The notes under the pieces were generated by a model. That model had not been told where the DNA came from and searched no databases. It saw only the letters and a list, made by a program, of their open reading frames with translations. Shown in pieces: positions 1 through 6,538 of a stretch of DNA of 13,388 nucleotides. The DNA is taken from contig JAGLRY010000172.1 of NCBI GenBank assembly GCA_023135995.1, positions 1 through 13,388 of the forward strand. Reading direction: 5' to 3'. Position 1 is the stretch's first letter. Each line of letters begins with the position of its first letter. Origin of the DNA: Candidatus Aminicenantota bacterium. GTDB taxonomy: Bacteria > Acidobacteriota > Aminicenantia > Aminicenantales > Aminicenantaceae. A program made the position numbers and the translations under genes.

Positions 1-199
1 AGGGGCATCGCTGGGTAGCTACGTTTGGTTGAGATAACCGCTGAAAGCATATAAGCGGGAAACTCGCCTCGAGATTAGATTTCCCATCCCCTTCGGGGGA
101 CTAAAGGTCCCTTGTAGACTACGAGGTTGATAGGCTGGATGTGTAAGTCCGGTAACGGATTTAGCTAACCAGTACTAATAGACCGTGAGGCTTGACCAT
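1..199 (+). rRNA. 23S ribosomal RNA, 3' end (partial)
   Basis: This is the 3'-terminal part of a large-subunit rRNA gene whose start lies left of the window. Visible conserved blocks include 'gctgaaagcat' followed by 'taagcgggaaactcgcc', 'gttgataggctggatgtgtaag', and the near-terminal 'ccagtactaatagaccgtgagg'. These match the last helices of domain VI in order. The universally conserved sarcin-ricin loop should lie just upstream and is not included. The end at about 199 is set by analogy with the E. coli terminus after 'gaggctt' and may be off by a few bases. The 67-nt spacer to the 5S gene contains no tRNA. Confidence 0.97.
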
Positions 200-266
200 A
201 AAGTTTATTCAGGGCAAAAACCGTATGGGAGAGAAAGACTTATTTAAGTTATCAATCGGAATATTT

Positions 267-382
<116 letters not shown>

Positions 383-491
383 TTTTTTTATATTTCAGGA
401 ATTGACCCGAACATTAAAATTGCGGAATGGAGCAAATTGTTAGAGCGAACGTTCTCCCCTCCCTTTTTTCTGTTCACTCAAGGAGACGTAT

Positions 492-806
492 ATGAATATT
501 TATGCAGGCAATTTGTCTCGAGAATTGACTGAAGACGAGCTCAAGGATGCTTTTGCTGCCTATGGTGCCGTCGATTCGGCAAAAATAATCACGGATAAGT
601 TCACGGGGATCTCGCGTGGGTTTGGTTTTGTCGAGATGCCCGATGAGTCAGAAGCTCTGAATGCTATCGGCGAGTTGAACGGCAAAGATCTCAAAGACCG
701 CACCATCATCGTCAACAAGGCCCGTCCCCGTTCAGACCAAGGTGGCGGACGCGGCGGCGGATTCGGCGGACGCGGTGGAGGCGGATTCGGCAATCGCCGC
801 TACTGA
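492..806 (+). CDS. RRM-domain RNA-binding protein with Gly/Arg-rich tail
   Basis: This 104-residue protein is one RNA recognition motif plus a short flexible tail. RNP2 is IYAGNL at residues 3-8 and RNP1 is RGFGFVEM at residues 42-49, with the aromatic residues expected to stack on RNA bases. Residues 86-104 are mostly Gly and Arg with RGG-like triplets and a terminal RRY. The size and plan match the small bacterial RNA-binding proteins of the cyanobacterial Rbp type, often linked to cold response or RNA chaperoning; the exact role here cannot be read from sequence. The start is well supported by 'aaggagacg' at 480-488 just upstream of the ATG. The leader has a pyrimidine-rich stretch near 451-476. 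The gene lies 103 nt past the rRNA terminator and is convergent with the symporter gene. Confidence 0.93.
   Translation: MNIYAGNLSRELTEDELKDAFAAYGAVDSAKIITDKFTGISRGFGFVEMPDESEALNAIGELNGKDLKDRTIIVNKARPRSDQGGGRGGGFGGRGGGGFGNRRY
744..788 (+). repeat. Imperfect tandem repeat in the Gly-rich tail of the RRM gene
   Basis: Two adjacent units, 744-764 (21 nt) and 765-788 (24 nt), share the pattern 'ggcggacgcgg' followed by a GGN run and 'ggattc'. They encode GGRGGGF and GGRGGGGF. The units differ by one glycine codon, the kind of length change expected from replication slippage in low-complexity coding DNA. Confidence 0.75.
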
Positions 807-914
807 TTAAATTCGAATTACCCTGATCGATCTTTCTAGAATTGAAGTCTATATAAAGATTGCTCTTGTCCGCCTCGGAATATACAAACTCTAAGATATC
901 CTTTTTTTCCTATA

Positions 915-2465
915 CTATATCTCTGTTTTGCGTGAGGTCCTTCTGAGGAAATAGGAAATATGCCCTACAATGAACACTATAGCGCTGCCGATCACAGTGT
1001 AGAGGGGCCAGGCGATGGTCAATCCTTGACCCGGCAGCAGGTCTTGTATTGGACCCTTGACCAAAAAGAGCAGGGAGATCAGCCCGGTGAAAAATCCGAC
1101 GATTGCATCGGTGCGTTCGATCTTTTTTGTGAGCATGCCGAGAGCGAACACTCCGAGCAACCCACCATACGTATAGGATGCGATCCCCAATCCCAGTTCG
1201 ACGACAGCGGGCCGTTCGTGCGTCGATCGAAGCTGCAGGACAGCGAATACGAATGCAGATCCGGTAAGGATCACGCCCCACACAACAGAGATCATCCGGG
1301 AGACTCTGAGGTCTTTGTCCGGAGCATTGTTCTTGCCCCAGTATGGTTTGTACAGGTCTAGCGTGGTCGCAGAGGCCAGGGAGTTGATGGAGGACGACAG
1401 AGTGCTCATCGCTGCAGCCAGTATGGCCGCAACGATCAGGCCTGAGAATCCTGCGGGAAGTTCCTGAACGATGAATTTTGCGAACACTTCATCCATGGTT
1501 GCCAGTCCGAGCTGGGCAGGGGATAGGCCGTTATAGAATCCATAGAGGAGCAGACCGATAAACAGGAACAGGGCGAATTGACAAAACACAACAATCCCGC
1601 TCCCGATGAGCGCTTTCTGGCTGGAGCGGAGGTTTTTGGTCGTGAGGAGTCGCTGCACGATGAGCTGGTCTGTGCCGTGGGATGCGATGGTAAAGATCGC
1701 CCCTCCGAAGAGAGCTGTAAGGAGAGTGTAGGGTTGAGCAAGAAAATCCTTGAAGTTCATGTCCATGCCAAAATGGATAAATTGGAGTTTCCCCGAGTTT
1801 TGAGCCAAATGGAGAACGCCGTTCAGTCCCTGGGGCAATCGAGATAGTAGTATTCCCACTGCAAGGAGTGCGCCACCGAGATAAACACACATCTGGATGA
1901 CATCCATCCACACCACTGCTCTGATCCCGCCCAGGATCGTATAGATGACAGTCACCCCTGCGATAATGAGGATAGAGAGAAAGTAGATGTTCAGGTCGGT
2001 CATGGGAACACCTGCGAGACGGAGAATAATGGCGATAGGAATGGCCGAAGCAAAAAGGCGTACGCCATCAGCCAGCAGCCGAGTCACCATAAAAGTCGAG
2101 CTGGTGATGTTCCTCAAACTGGAGCCAAACCGTTCGCCCAGGAATTGGTATGCTGTTGACATGTGCCCTTTGAAATATTTAGGCAGAAAAAAGAGACTCA
2201 CCAGCGTCCGGCCCAGGATATACCCTAAAGTGATCTGCAGGAATGTCAGGCTTCCACCATAGGCGACAGCCGGAATACTGATGAAAGTGAGTGTGCTCGT
2301 TTCCGTTGCGACCACTGATAAAAGCACGGCCCACCATGGGATCTGGCGGCCGCCGAGAAAATAATCTGATGTGGAGCGCTGCCTGCCGGAGACAACCAGA
2401 CCGAACACGATCACCCCTACCAGATACAAGACCACTATTACATAGTCGATCGTCGAAAAACCCAT
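915..2465 (-). CDS. Sodium:solute symporter, SSS family
   Basis: This is an inner-membrane sodium-coupled transporter of the SSS (SLC5-like) family, about 516 residues and roughly 13 hydrophobic segments, a normal size. Family marks include SDYFLGGRQIPWW near residues 33-45 (compare the YFLAGR..PWW of vSGLT) and AAAMSTLSSSINSLAS around residues 350-365, the serine-rich segment that forms the Na2 sodium site in this fold. The C-terminus is basic (RRTSRKTEI). The substrate is not determined; members move sugars, sialic acid, amino acids, iodide or carboxylates. Three in-frame starts exist: TTG at 2483, ATG at 2471 and ATG at 2465. Only 2465 has an SD-like AGGG at a sensible distance (6 nt), so I chose it. 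The gene follows the double-SIS gene by about 65 nt on the same strand, suggesting co-transcription and a sugar-type substrate. Confidence 0.93.
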   Translation of the reverse strand: MGFSTIDYVIVVLYLVGVIVFGLVVSGRQRSTSDYFLGGRQIPWWAVLLSVVATETSTLTFISIPAVAYGGSLTFLQITLGYILGRTLVSLFFLPKYFKGHMSTAYQFLGERFGSSLRNITSSTFMVTRLLADGVRLFASAIPIAIILRLAGVPMTDLNIYFLSILIIAGVTVIYTILGGIRAVVWMDVIQMCVYLGGALLAVGILLSRLPQGLNGVLHLAQNSGKLQFIHFGMDMNFKDFLAQPYTLLTALFGGAIFTIASHGTDQLIVQRLLTTKNLRSSQKALIGSGIVVFCQFALFLFIGLLLYGFYNGLSPAQLGLATMDEVFAKFIVQELPAGFSGLIVAAILAAAMSTLSSSINSLASATTLDLYKPYWGKNNAPDKDLRVSRMISVVWGVILTGSAFVFAVLQLRSTHERPAVVELGLGIASYTYGGLLGVFALGMLTKKIERTDAIVGFFTGLISLLFLVKGPIQDLLPGQGLTIAWPLYTVIGSAIVFIVGHISYFLRRTSRKTEI

Positions 2466-2530
2466 ATTCATCCCTAAGTCCAATGGAGTTTATTCATTTT
2501 AATATGGCGGTTCATTTTAGTCTTAATATC

Positions 2531-4603
2531 TCAATTTTTATGTCTAAGATCAGGGTTGTGTTGTTCCAGAAAACTTTCAAGCCCGATGTCTTTCTGCACG
2601 AAAACCGCCTCTTCCCAACGGATGAACCGTTTGTTCTTAAGGGCTTCCAAAATCCGCAAAATCGAAAGCTCCACCTCACTGGTCTGTCCGCCCTGTTCAG
2701 CAACAAATTCCATGGCCTCGAACAGAACTGCATTTGCCTCCGCGTAAGTGATGGGTTCTGTTGTGCCAAACTTTTGGTTCCACGCTTCCGTTGAGATAGT
2801 ATCATTCACATGGCTCTGGATAAGGTATGTCGCTCTGCCGATGAGCTTGAGGTTGCTGGGATTGACATGGGTCATGGTGTTCCCGACGACTCTTCCCAAC
2901 CTGGTCATCACCGCCGTTGAGTGTCCGTTCAAAAGCATCTTAAGCAGAGTCTGACTGTTGACACTCAAGGGATCGCCCGCATGAGACAGGCCCATATGAA
3001 TAACCACATTTTTATCCGCGTCTATCTGTAACGAGTTGATTATTTCCTGGACCTCGTCCGGGTCCCTGTCATCGATCAAAATGAGACCCAAGGAGGCATT
3101 GTTTTCTTTGAAGAGGCGAATGAATCGATGTGAAGGCGAATCTGGTATAGAAAGCCCGTCGATTTCTTCATTAATACACACGAGAACTCCCACATCCCCC
3201 TTTTGGGGTCCTCTAGTCTGGATGTTTCTTTCGGCGAATGAAAAATCGTAGAGATTTTTCTGGTCATTTCCCGCCTGAGAAAGGCTTTTTAATGCCGCCT
3301 CCTTAAAGTAAGAGTCTTCGATCTGATCGAGAAAATGAGGTTTATAAAACTGTTCCTCGAGTCCATGGAACTCCCGTCCCAAAAAATTTTGCCACGCCTC
3401 ATGGAGATCCTCGCCTTCTGTCCATACCTGAAGCCAGCAGTTCCTTTGTCTATCATAAATCGTGTCTATGGGATAAAGATGGAATGTGGGGCTCCTTTCG
3501 GCACAATCGATGAAGACCGTGATCAGAGCATTTTTGGCAAAATAAGTGGCAAAATTCCCGTTTTGATAGACTTGGGATTCGAGTGCCGTCAATGGCTCGA
3601 TCTCTTCCAGTGCGTCGATCGACAGGTCTCTTATGTGTTTAAAACTCAGCAACCGTTCTTTTATGACGGCGTTTTGTGTGAAACCCAACTTTGTCAAGTC
3701 TTCATCGGAGAGGAGCTCTTTCAATACACGGAGTATTCCGAATTCCAGGATGATTCCCAAAACGAATGTCTCTGCTGTGGTGGCCTGCATACGCGTGGAA
3801 CCTGTGATCGATTGAGGGCCGGTCGTCAGGTTGATCTTGGTGATGGCTGGATTTTCGATCACAGCACGGCTTCTGTCGAACGGCATCAAGACGTCATCCG
3901 GATTATTGTAGATAAAATACAAATGTTTTTCAGCATCTCGGGATGTGTATTCTGTGAGTGTCCCATACTGCTCTAAAGCCGCCCGTATCGCTCCGATCAC
4001 AGATGAGGTCTCTCCTCCCTCCGTGATACAGAACACCATGTCCCCTCTTTCCACACCTCTATCCAGCAGCTGGAGTTTCCCCACGAGCTCGAGGTCTTCG
4101 AATCCCTCTAGAGCGCTTATGAGCGCGCGGTCGCCACCGGTCATCTCACCGATGAGACGATCTTCAATATCCTCTGGGATGGAGGTTTTCAATTTGTCCC
4201 ATAGGCCTTTCTTTTTTTTTAGCTTTCGCCAGAAGGGCCGCCAAATTGCACTTTCCATCTGTTTGGCCAGACGTCCTGTTGAACCACAACCGTATACATA
4301 GATCTTTTTCCCTGCTGTGATAGCCTGGCTTATGGCTCTTGCTGCCTGGTTGAGGACAGAGGTATCCTTGGACAATTCACCCAATTTTTGAGAGATATCT
4401 TTGTCCACAGAAAAGATCTGCGACAAACCGGCTTTAATGTTACGCTTCATGACAAAACTCAGGTCCCATGTGTGTGGATGCCGTTGTTCAGTGAGAAGCG
4501 TATGCAGCTGGAATTGCTTTTTATTTTGGACAAAGTCTACCGATTGAGGCGATGGATCTATCTTAAGCAGAGAGAGAATATCTGTTTGATCTCCTTCACT
4601 CAC
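2531..4603 (-). CDS. Double-SIS-domain protein of the GKRP/MurQ family
   Basis: This 690-residue cytoplasmic protein belongs to the SIS sugar-phosphate superfamily, in the branch of N-acetylmuramate-6-phosphate etherase (MurQ) and glucokinase regulatory protein (GKRP). In the first SIS domain I see GCGSTGRLA (105-113), GGDRALISALEGFED (156-170), GGETSSVIGAI (196-206) and TGPQSITGSTRMQA (261-274), all matching MurQ blocks. E117, and E166 or E169, fall where MurQ has its two catalytic glutamates. A second SIS domain lies towards the C-terminus with SHAGDPLS and LLNGHSTAVMTRLGRVVGN, then NPSNLKLIGRA. MurQ is about 300 residues with one SIS domain; the length and paired domains here fit GKRP. It may be an etherase, an isomerase or a sugar-phosphate sensor. 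The start is GTG at 4603, backed by a strong SD. Confidence 0.85.
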   Translation of the reverse strand: MSEGDQTDILSLLKIDPSPQSVDFVQNKKQFQLHTLLTEQRHPHTWDLSFVMKRNIKAGLSQIFSVDKDISQKLGELSKDTSVLNQAARAISQAITAGKKIYVYGCGSTGRLAKQMESAIWRPFWRKLKKKKGLWDKLKTSIPEDIEDRLIGEMTGGDRALISALEGFEDLELVGKLQLLDRGVERGDMVFCITEGGETSSVIGAIRAALEQYGTLTEYTSRDAEKHLYFIYNNPDDVLMPFDRSRAVIENPAITKINLTTGPQSITGSTRMQATTAETFVLGIILEFGILRVLKELLSDEDLTKLGFTQNAVIKERLLSFKHIRDLSIDALEEIEPLTALESQVYQNGNFATYFAKNALITVFIDCAERSPTFHLYPIDTIYDRQRNCWLQVWTEGEDLHEAWQNFLGREFHGLEEQFYKPHFLDQIEDSYFKEAALKSLSQAGNDQKNLYDFSFAERNIQTRGPQKGDVGVLVCINEEIDGLSIPDSPSHRFIRLFKENNASLGLILIDDRDPDEVQEIINSLQIDADKNVVIHMGLSHAGDPLSVNSQTLLKMLLNGHSTAVMTRLGRVVGNTMTHVNPSNLKLIGRATYLIQSHVNDTISTEAWNQKFGTTEPITYAEANAVLFEAMEFVAEQGGQTSEVELSILRILEALKNKRFIRWEEAVFVQKDIGLESFLEQHNPDLRHKN

Positions 4604-4615
4604 GAATGTCTCCTC
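4604..4615 (-). promoter_or_regulatory. Ribosome binding site fixing the GTG start of the double-SIS gene
   Basis: On the minus strand GAGGAG (4615-4610) lies 6 nt before the GTG at 4603. No ATG in the same frame has a comparable site, so this motif decides the start. It sits inside the 3' end of the upstream remnant ORF, which ends 8 nt past the GTG, an arrangement typical of translational coupling. Confidence 0.8.
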
Positions 4616-4630
4616 GTTCGAGCCGCATTG

Positions 4631-4711
4631 TTATTTCAGATGTCCTTTGAAAAATTTGAGCGGATCTATACAGGCTATGTTGAGCTCGGCCATGCTCATG
4701 CTGGCCGACAT
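4631..4711 (-). other. Short alternative-frame ORF, possible M23 C-terminal stub or 26-residue peptide
   Basis: In another frame of the minus strand, inside the M23 remnant, an ATG at 4711 opens 26 codons ending at TAA 4631-4633. The peptide starts MSASMSMAEL and ends IDPLKFFKGHLK. M23 peptidases commonly end with a xDPLxFL-like stretch soon after their HxH motif, so this could be the surviving C-terminus of the same gene, now out of frame with its N-terminal part. AGGA sits 7 nt before the ATG, so independent translation is also possible. The stretch contains a tandem hexamer, catgct twice, at 4691-4702 (plus-strand reading). Evidence for either reading is thin. Confidence 0.25.
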
Positions 4712-5070
4712 GAAAATGTCCTGGCTTATAGCTTCTCCTGTATTCGCCGTAGATGCCGGTTATTCGATCCTTCAGCAAACTGACGCTTTTTCTATCGGTT
4801 TCACTGTACGGGGAAAAGAATTCGTCACAGACACGATCTGTCTCATCCAAGATGAGTCCAGAACGATTTTCTGAGAGCTCTTGTGTCGTTCCCTCTGAAA
4901 CGTTTCCTGTAAAGAGGAGAGTACTTAGAAAAAAACCGAAGGCAAGGAAAATTGAAAACATCCCTCGGATAAAACGAGAAAAACTGATTCTGGCAGTTTG
5001 ATATTTTGACAAATGTTTCGGCATTTCTGTGTGTAACCGTGCCTATTTTCTCTAATTTTTAAACGAATAT

Positions 5071-6318
5071 TTATTGAAGATTCTTGTAGACCTTTCCGTC
5101 CTTCATGACAAATTTGACCTCACGTAATGTCAGGATGTTCTCAAGAGGATTTTCAGGCACAGCGATGATATCGGCCCTCATTTGGGGTTTGATATTGCCC
5201 CGGATCTTTGCCATATCCAGCATTTCAGCAGAGTTGGTTGTCAAGGCTCGAAGAATGTCTGAGGCAGGGACTTCGGCATCGAGCCATGTGTCGAGCAGTG
5301 TGAGGGCCGCGCTTCCTCGTGTGTGTCCGGGGATCTCTACGACGATATCAGATCCAAAAGCCATTTTGACTCCAATTTGATACGCCCTTTTTAGACGGTT
5401 CACGATCCCAGGATAGGACTTTGGGGATCCATACACATCCCATACTTCTTTCGAGAAATCAGTGCCGCAGAGCCAAACTCCCTTGTCTTTGGCCATCTGG
5501 AGGGCTTCATCACTCATGATAAAGCCGTGTTCGATGGAGGCCAGGCCGCCTTCGATGGCGTTGCGTACGCCTTTTTCGGTCACACAGTGAGCGGCCACTT
5601 TGACGCCAGCTTTGGCCGCCTCATCCACCATGAAACGAACGTCTTCTGCGGAATAAATATAACGCTGATCGTCGATGACGATTTTGATCCAATCTGCGCC
5701 CAAGTGCAGGTTCAGTCGGATGCCCTTCCGCATTTCATCCCTGGTGTCGGCCTCGATGTACTCGATCTTGGGATAATCCAGGTTTTCGGAGTTGACGTGG
5801 TGCTGACCCCCCATCGGAGCGATGATCTTCCCTGTAACGAGTGTGTTGGGGCCGGGAAATTTTCCAGCGTTGATCGCTCTTTTTAAAGCGACATCTGCAA
5901 AATTTCCCGCGTTGCCCACGTCCCGGATGGTCGTGAATCCCGATTCCAGGTAAGTGCGGGCGTTTTCAACACCCTGTAACGCTTTGTCTGCAGTCGTATT
6001 CAGCAAATAATCTGCAAGAAAAGCCAGGCCCAGAGTGCCTTTTGCTTTAATCATCAAGCAGAGATGGGTATGGCAGTCGAACATTCCGGGCAACACGGAA
6101 TAATCGGACAGATCGATGATTTTGGCATCCTCTGGTATTGCGATATCTGGACCGACATTGCTGATCCGAGTTCCCTTAATGAGGATCAAAACATTCTCCT
6201 GGACCGATGCTTCTTTGGGGTCGATAAGCTTCCCGGCTTTGATGACGGTCACTTGCGCCAAAGAAAAAACTGGAATGACCAAAATAAGCAATAGGATTAC
6301 GATTCTTTTTTTATTCAT
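5071..6318 (-). CDS. Exported metal-dependent amidohydrolase (Xaa-Pro dipeptidase/imidazolonepropionase-like)
   Basis: This 415-residue enzyme has the amidohydrolase-superfamily TIM-barrel plan. Metal-site residues are visible in order: H83 and H85 in DCHTH, K212 in DWIKIVIDD (the likely carboxylated lysine), H244 in AAHC, H264 in IEHG, and D324 in FGSDI. The composite beta-sandwich is formed by residues about 23-75 and the C-terminal MRADIIAV/MKDGKVYKN strands. Relatives with this pattern hydrolyse Xaa-Pro or other dipeptides, or act on imidazolones; the substrate is not fixed by sequence. Residues 1-22 (MNKKRIVILLLILVIPVFSLAQ) form a classical signal peptide, so it acts in the periplasm or outside. 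The start at 6318 is well backed by AGGAGGAAGGAG. It is the first gene of the leftward cluster, and divergent from the M3 peptidase gene. Confidence 0.92.
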   Translation of the reverse strand: MNKKRIVILLLILVIPVFSLAQVTVIKAGKLIDPKEASVQENVLILIKGTRISNVGPDIAIPEDAKIIDLSDYSVLPGMFDCHTHLCLMIKAKGTLGLAFLADYLLNTTADKALQGVENARTYLESGFTTIRDVGNAGNFADVALKRAINAGKFPGPNTLVTGKIIAPMGGQHHVNSENLDYPKIEYIEADTRDEMRKGIRLNLHLGADWIKIVIDDQRYIYSAEDVRFMVDEAAKAGVKVAAHCVTEKGVRNAIEGGLASIEHGFIMSDEALQMAKDKGVWLCGTDFSKEVWDVYGSPKSYPGIVNRLKRAYQIGVKMAFGSDIVVEIPGHTRGSAALTLLDTWLDAEVPASDILRALTTNSAEMLDMAKIRGNIKPQMRADIIAVPENPLENILTLREVKFVMKDGKVYKNLQ

Positions 6319-6372
6319 CCGCTCCTTCCTCCTGTTCTCCTCTTTGGTTGATGAATCCGGCTCGTTGTTAAG

Positions 6373-6378
6373 ATAATA
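6373..6378 (-). promoter_or_regulatory. Candidate -10 element for the leftward amidohydrolase cluster
   Basis: On the minus strand TATTAT follows an AT-rich stretch about 55 nt before the amidohydrolase start. No convincing -35 hexamer is found 16-18 nt upstream, so this is a weak call based on the -10 sequence and position only. Confidence 0.25.
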
Positions 6379-6445
6379 CGATAATTCAGTGTGTTTCGTT
6401 TTGCTAGTCTTTTTTTCAATTGTGGATCCAGTGGAGTAAAAGATT

Positions 6446-6473
6446 TTGAATTTTTGTGTCTTTTGTTTATACT
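6446..6473 (+). promoter_or_regulatory. Sigma-70-like promoter for the M3 peptidase gene
   Basis: TTGAAT at 6446-6451 and TATACT at 6468-6473 are separated by 16 nt, close to the consensus TTGACA-17-TATAAT. Transcription would begin near 6480 and give a leader of about 60 nt that contains the inverted repeat at 6489-6514. No equally good promoter is seen elsewhere in the 220-bp divergent region. Confidence 0.6.
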
Positions 6474-6488
6474 AAATATTCCCATTCG

Positions 6489-6514
6489 TTCGAGAGATCT
6501 AATCGTCTCTCGAA
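6489..6514. repeat. Perfect 9-bp inverted repeat in the leader of the M3 peptidase gene
   Basis: Arms TTCGAGAGA (6489-6497) and TCTCTCGAA (6506-6514) are exact reverse complements around an 8-nt spacer. The repeat begins about 9 nt after the predicted transcription start and ends 11 nt before the SD (aaggagaag, 6526-6534). It could be an operator bound by a dimeric regulator, or an RNA hairpin that stabilises or gates the leader. It is not followed by a T-run, so a terminator is unlikely. Confidence 0.7.
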
Positions 6515-6538
6515 ATATATTTCTTAAGGAGAAGAGAA

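Larger units (their letters stand above)
4596..5024 (-). pseudogene. N-terminal remnant of an exported M23-type endopeptidase
   Basis: This 142-codon reading frame starts with a basic stretch and a hydrophobic segment (about residues 22-39, FSIFLAFGFFLSTLLF), a likely signal peptide. Residues 84-107 (LLKDRITGIYGEYRRSYKPG followed by HFHVG) closely resemble the opening of an M23 peptidoglycan-peptidase domain, which normally continues as HxGxD, where His and Asp bind zinc. Here H105 is present but the expected Asp is His, and everything after G107 is unlike the family, low in hydrophobic residues and only 35 residues long. The catalytic core (about 100 residues) is absent. I read this as a gene that lost its middle by deletion. 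No clear SD precedes the ATG at 5024. It lies 46 nt after the amidohydrolase and overlaps the double-SIS gene by 8 nt. The M23 assignment rests on one motif; a genuine small exported protein is the alternative. Confidence 0.45.

Noticed and set aside
200..266. Possible tRNA in the 23S-5S spacer
   Set aside because: The spacer is only 67 nt and has no T-loop (GGTTCRA) or acceptor-stem pairing.
807..914. Short palindromes (AATTCGAATT at 810-819, GATCGATC at 825-832) as a bidirectional terminator between convergent genes
   Set aside because: The palindromes have no loop and no GC-rich stem followed by T-run in either direction; they are probably chance.
2291..2794. 167-codon plus-strand open frame spanning the gap between the symporter and SIS genes
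   Set aside because: Most of it is antisense to the two real genes, and no start signal or domain supports it.
3335..3976. 213-codon plus-strand open frame
   Set aside because: It is antisense to the double-SIS gene, whose motifs span this stretch without interruption.
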